This document shows positions 63,021 to 64,000 of a stretch of DNA of 64,000 bases, one piece after another. Numbering within the stretch: the first letter of the stretch is position 1; each line of letters starts with the position of its first letter. This stretch comes from Clostridiales bacterium. Its GTDB lineage: Bacteria > Bacillota > Clostridia > Lachnospirales > Lachnospiraceae. The translations under genes and the position numbers were made by a program. The stretch covers positions 180,338 through 244,337 of the forward strand of contig JAMPHY010000002.1 in assembly GCA_023663185.1 (NCBI GenBank), in the 5' to 3' direction. The notes under the pieces were generated by a model. It made no database searches, was not told the origin of the DNA, and saw only the letters and a list, made by a program, of their open reading frames with translations.

Positions 63021-63581
63021 CTATTTCCGCATTTCTTCCGTAAAATCCGCAATCATTTGTGCAACTGTATCTGTACTCAAATTACTGTCGTCAACTATCC
63101 AATGATATATGATTCCAAACGCCCCGGTGCTTGCATAAATATATTTATACTGCAATACCGTTTCTTTGCCATCTGTCGCTTTCTCTGTTTTCGGGAATAA
63201 CCGTTCCCCAAAAAAAGAAAGAATATCTTTCTGCAAATCATACCCGCCGTCCTTTGTAAGCAGGACTTGAAAAATGTGCTTCTTTTTCAGGATATATTCA
63301 AGAATATTTTTCAAAGTCTGCTTCTGCCTTTTTGTGTCATGTGTATTTCCCGTGGTGATACTATCTACATAAACAGCCATATCTATCATAATATCCATTT
63401 CAAGTTTCTTTAATTGGTCATACGGATCGGTAAAATGAACATAATATGTAGAACGGTTTACGTCCGCTTCCTCACATATTTCTTTCACTGTAATTCTTGA
63501 TATTGGCTTTTCTGCCAAAAATTTCAAAAGGCTTTCATTCAGAAACATTTTCGTAAATTTTACCCGCCTGTTTTCTCTCAT
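63021..63581 (-). CDS. TetR/AcrR family transcriptional regulator
   Basis: 186 aa. The N-terminal helix-turn-helix is clear: ISRITVKEICEEADVNRSTYYVHFTDPYDQL (residues about 27-57), followed by an all-helical ligand/dimer domain. It is divergent from the small gene at 63768, a common layout for TetR autoregulation. Ligand and targets unknown. The adjoining gaps hold two palindromes with a common CACCATGT half-site. Confidence 0.88.
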   Translation of the reverse strand: MRENRRVKFTKMFLNESLLKFLAEKPISRITVKEICEEADVNRSTYYVHFTDPYDQLKKLEMDIMIDMAVYVDSITTGNTHDTKRQKQTLKNILEYILKKKHIFQVLLTKDGGYDLQKDILSFFGERLFPKTEKATDGKETVLQYKYIYASTGAFGIIYHWIVDDSNLSTDTVAQMIADFTEEMRK

Positions 63582-63653
63582 AATCTGCTTCTCTCCTAAA
63601 ATTTTTCTCTAATCCAACAAATACCGCAAATCTGTCCGGCTAAAGACAGATTG

Positions 63654-63679
63654 AAAAACATTGATGATTGAATGTTTTT
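63654..63679. terminator. hairpin with flanking A/T runs in the divergent gap
   Basis: AAAAACATT (63654-63662) pairs with AATGTTTTT (63671-63679) around an 8-base loop; T-rich on the plus strand. It is preceded by another inverted repeat AATCTGTC (63629-63636) / GACAGATT (63645-63652). It may be part of the regulator leader or an attenuator. Confidence 0.35.
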
Positions 63680-63714
63680 TTCTCTCTTATTATACTGACC
63701 TTGTAAACACAATT

Positions 63715-63727
63715 CAACACCATGTTG
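63715..63727. promoter_or_regulatory. candidate TetR operator
   Basis: CAACA-CCA-TGTTG between the divergent regulator and the gene at 63768. Its CACCATGT element is shared with the 22-bp palindrome at 62976-62997. Confidence 0.45.
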
Positions 63728-63767
63728 GATTTAATACATTATTTTTTAAGAAAGGACGGTATTTATT

Positions 63768-63926
63768 ATGTTAAGTATCACATCAATTTTAATGGTTCCT
63801 GTAATCATTGCAGTTGCCGGAGGTTCTGTTGTTTTAATCTCAAAAATCGGTGGGAAAACCGCTTCAAAGAATATTCGGCGCATGAAAGGTTTTTCAGAGG
63901 ATACGGCTTCTTCGGAAAACAAATAA
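63768..63926 (+). CDS. 52-aa small membrane protein
   Basis: ATG 63768 with AAAGGACGG upstream. The N-terminal helix (SILMVPVIIAVAGGSVVLIS) is followed by a basic/polar tail (GGKTASKNIRRMKGFSED). Divergent from the TetR gene and probably controlled by it. No family recognised. Confidence 0.55.
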   Translation: MLSITSILMVPVIIAVAGGSVVLISKIGGKTASKNIRRMKGFSEDTASSENK

Positions 63927-63954
63927 CCAGCTTTCAAAAAGAAACGGTTTTACT

Positions 63955-64000
63955 ATGGCAATCGGCAAACGTATCCGCTTTTTCCGCAACCGAAAAGGCA
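63955..64000 (+). CDS. 5' end of an XRE-type helix-turn-helix regulator
   Basis: ATG 63955 begins MAIGKRIRFFRNRKG and continues past the window. This opening is typical of the XRE regulators found in Lachnospiraceae integrative elements, so a mobile region may start here. Only 15 codons are visible. Confidence 0.6.
   Translation, partial: MAIGKRIRFFRNRKG

Noticed and set aside
1-64000. tRNA and rRNA genes
   Set aside because: I found no cloverleaf with a plausible T-loop (GGTTCRA) outside coding sequence; a tRNAscan run would settle this.

Overview
The window reads as one chromosomal segment of a low-GC, spore-former-related anaerobic Firmicute. The family is most likely Lachnospiraceae (Clostridia). 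The clues are a YlbJ-type sporulation membrane protein, RecU, SepF, DUF4321, the TIGR03960/TIGR03936/RNase G cluster, a HisZ-dependent his operon whose HisIE carries an extra barrel domain, and a very long PBP2. The species cannot be named from sequence alone. No rRNA, tRNA, CRISPR array or complete insertion sequence was seen.

Layout. 1-2.5 kb: tail of an unknown gene, a membrane diguanylate cyclase and an unknown nuclease-like protein. 2.5-10 kb: type IIA topoisomerase pair, a structured repeat, rsmD-coaD-coiled-coil protein and a membrane-anchored amidase. 10-18 kb: YlbJ, HAD phosphatase, YgiQ radical SAM, SDR, a DUF4143-type ATPase preceded by a 34-bp tandem operator-like array, RluA-family enzyme and recU. 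18-23.4 kb: hisZGDB-hisIE. 23.5-28.4 kb: radical SAM pair, rng and a Nudix hydrolase. 28.5-34 kb is accessory: a secreted surface protein behind a promoter with a G8 spacer tract, a large hairpin element, two duplicated coiled-coil genes with 21-bp repeats, a candidate attenuator, and an ABC-2 exporter with one permease broken by a TGA. 34-45 kb is the cell-shape block: DUF4321-radC-mreBCD-PBP2-minCDE-rodA-mgsA-dac. 45-51 kb: HlyD-like protein, two structured repeats, yggS, sepF, aroB, lspA, rluD. 51-54 kb: cstA followed by a compact type I toxin-antitoxin locus. 54-64 kb: mixed small genes, integrase-ttcA pair, AI-2E-type permease-dtd, a split/fused family of unknown membrane proteins, a truncated ATPase, a TetR regulator with operator-like palindromes, and the first codons of an XRE regulator at the edge.

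Main discoveries. (1) At 53771-54070 a 29-codon membrane peptide is transcribed toward a small RNA. Both end at one bidirectional terminator, and a direct repeat lets the RNA cover the toxin start site. This is the architecture of the par/Fst type I systems. (2) Three copies of a 156-183 bp hairpin repeat (6746-6928, 47075-47245, and 46843-46998 inverted) keep a common core. Their outer arms differ completely between copies but stay complementary within each copy, and the arm mismatches are G-U compatible in the core's orientation. This points to an undescribed structured RNA or RNA-like mobile repeat. Other points of interest are the G8 promoter spacer, the 34-bp operator array, the attenuator-like leader, the degenerate HisA/HisF barrel fused to HisIE, and an Asp-to-Glu change at the expected catalytic site of methylglyoxal synthase.
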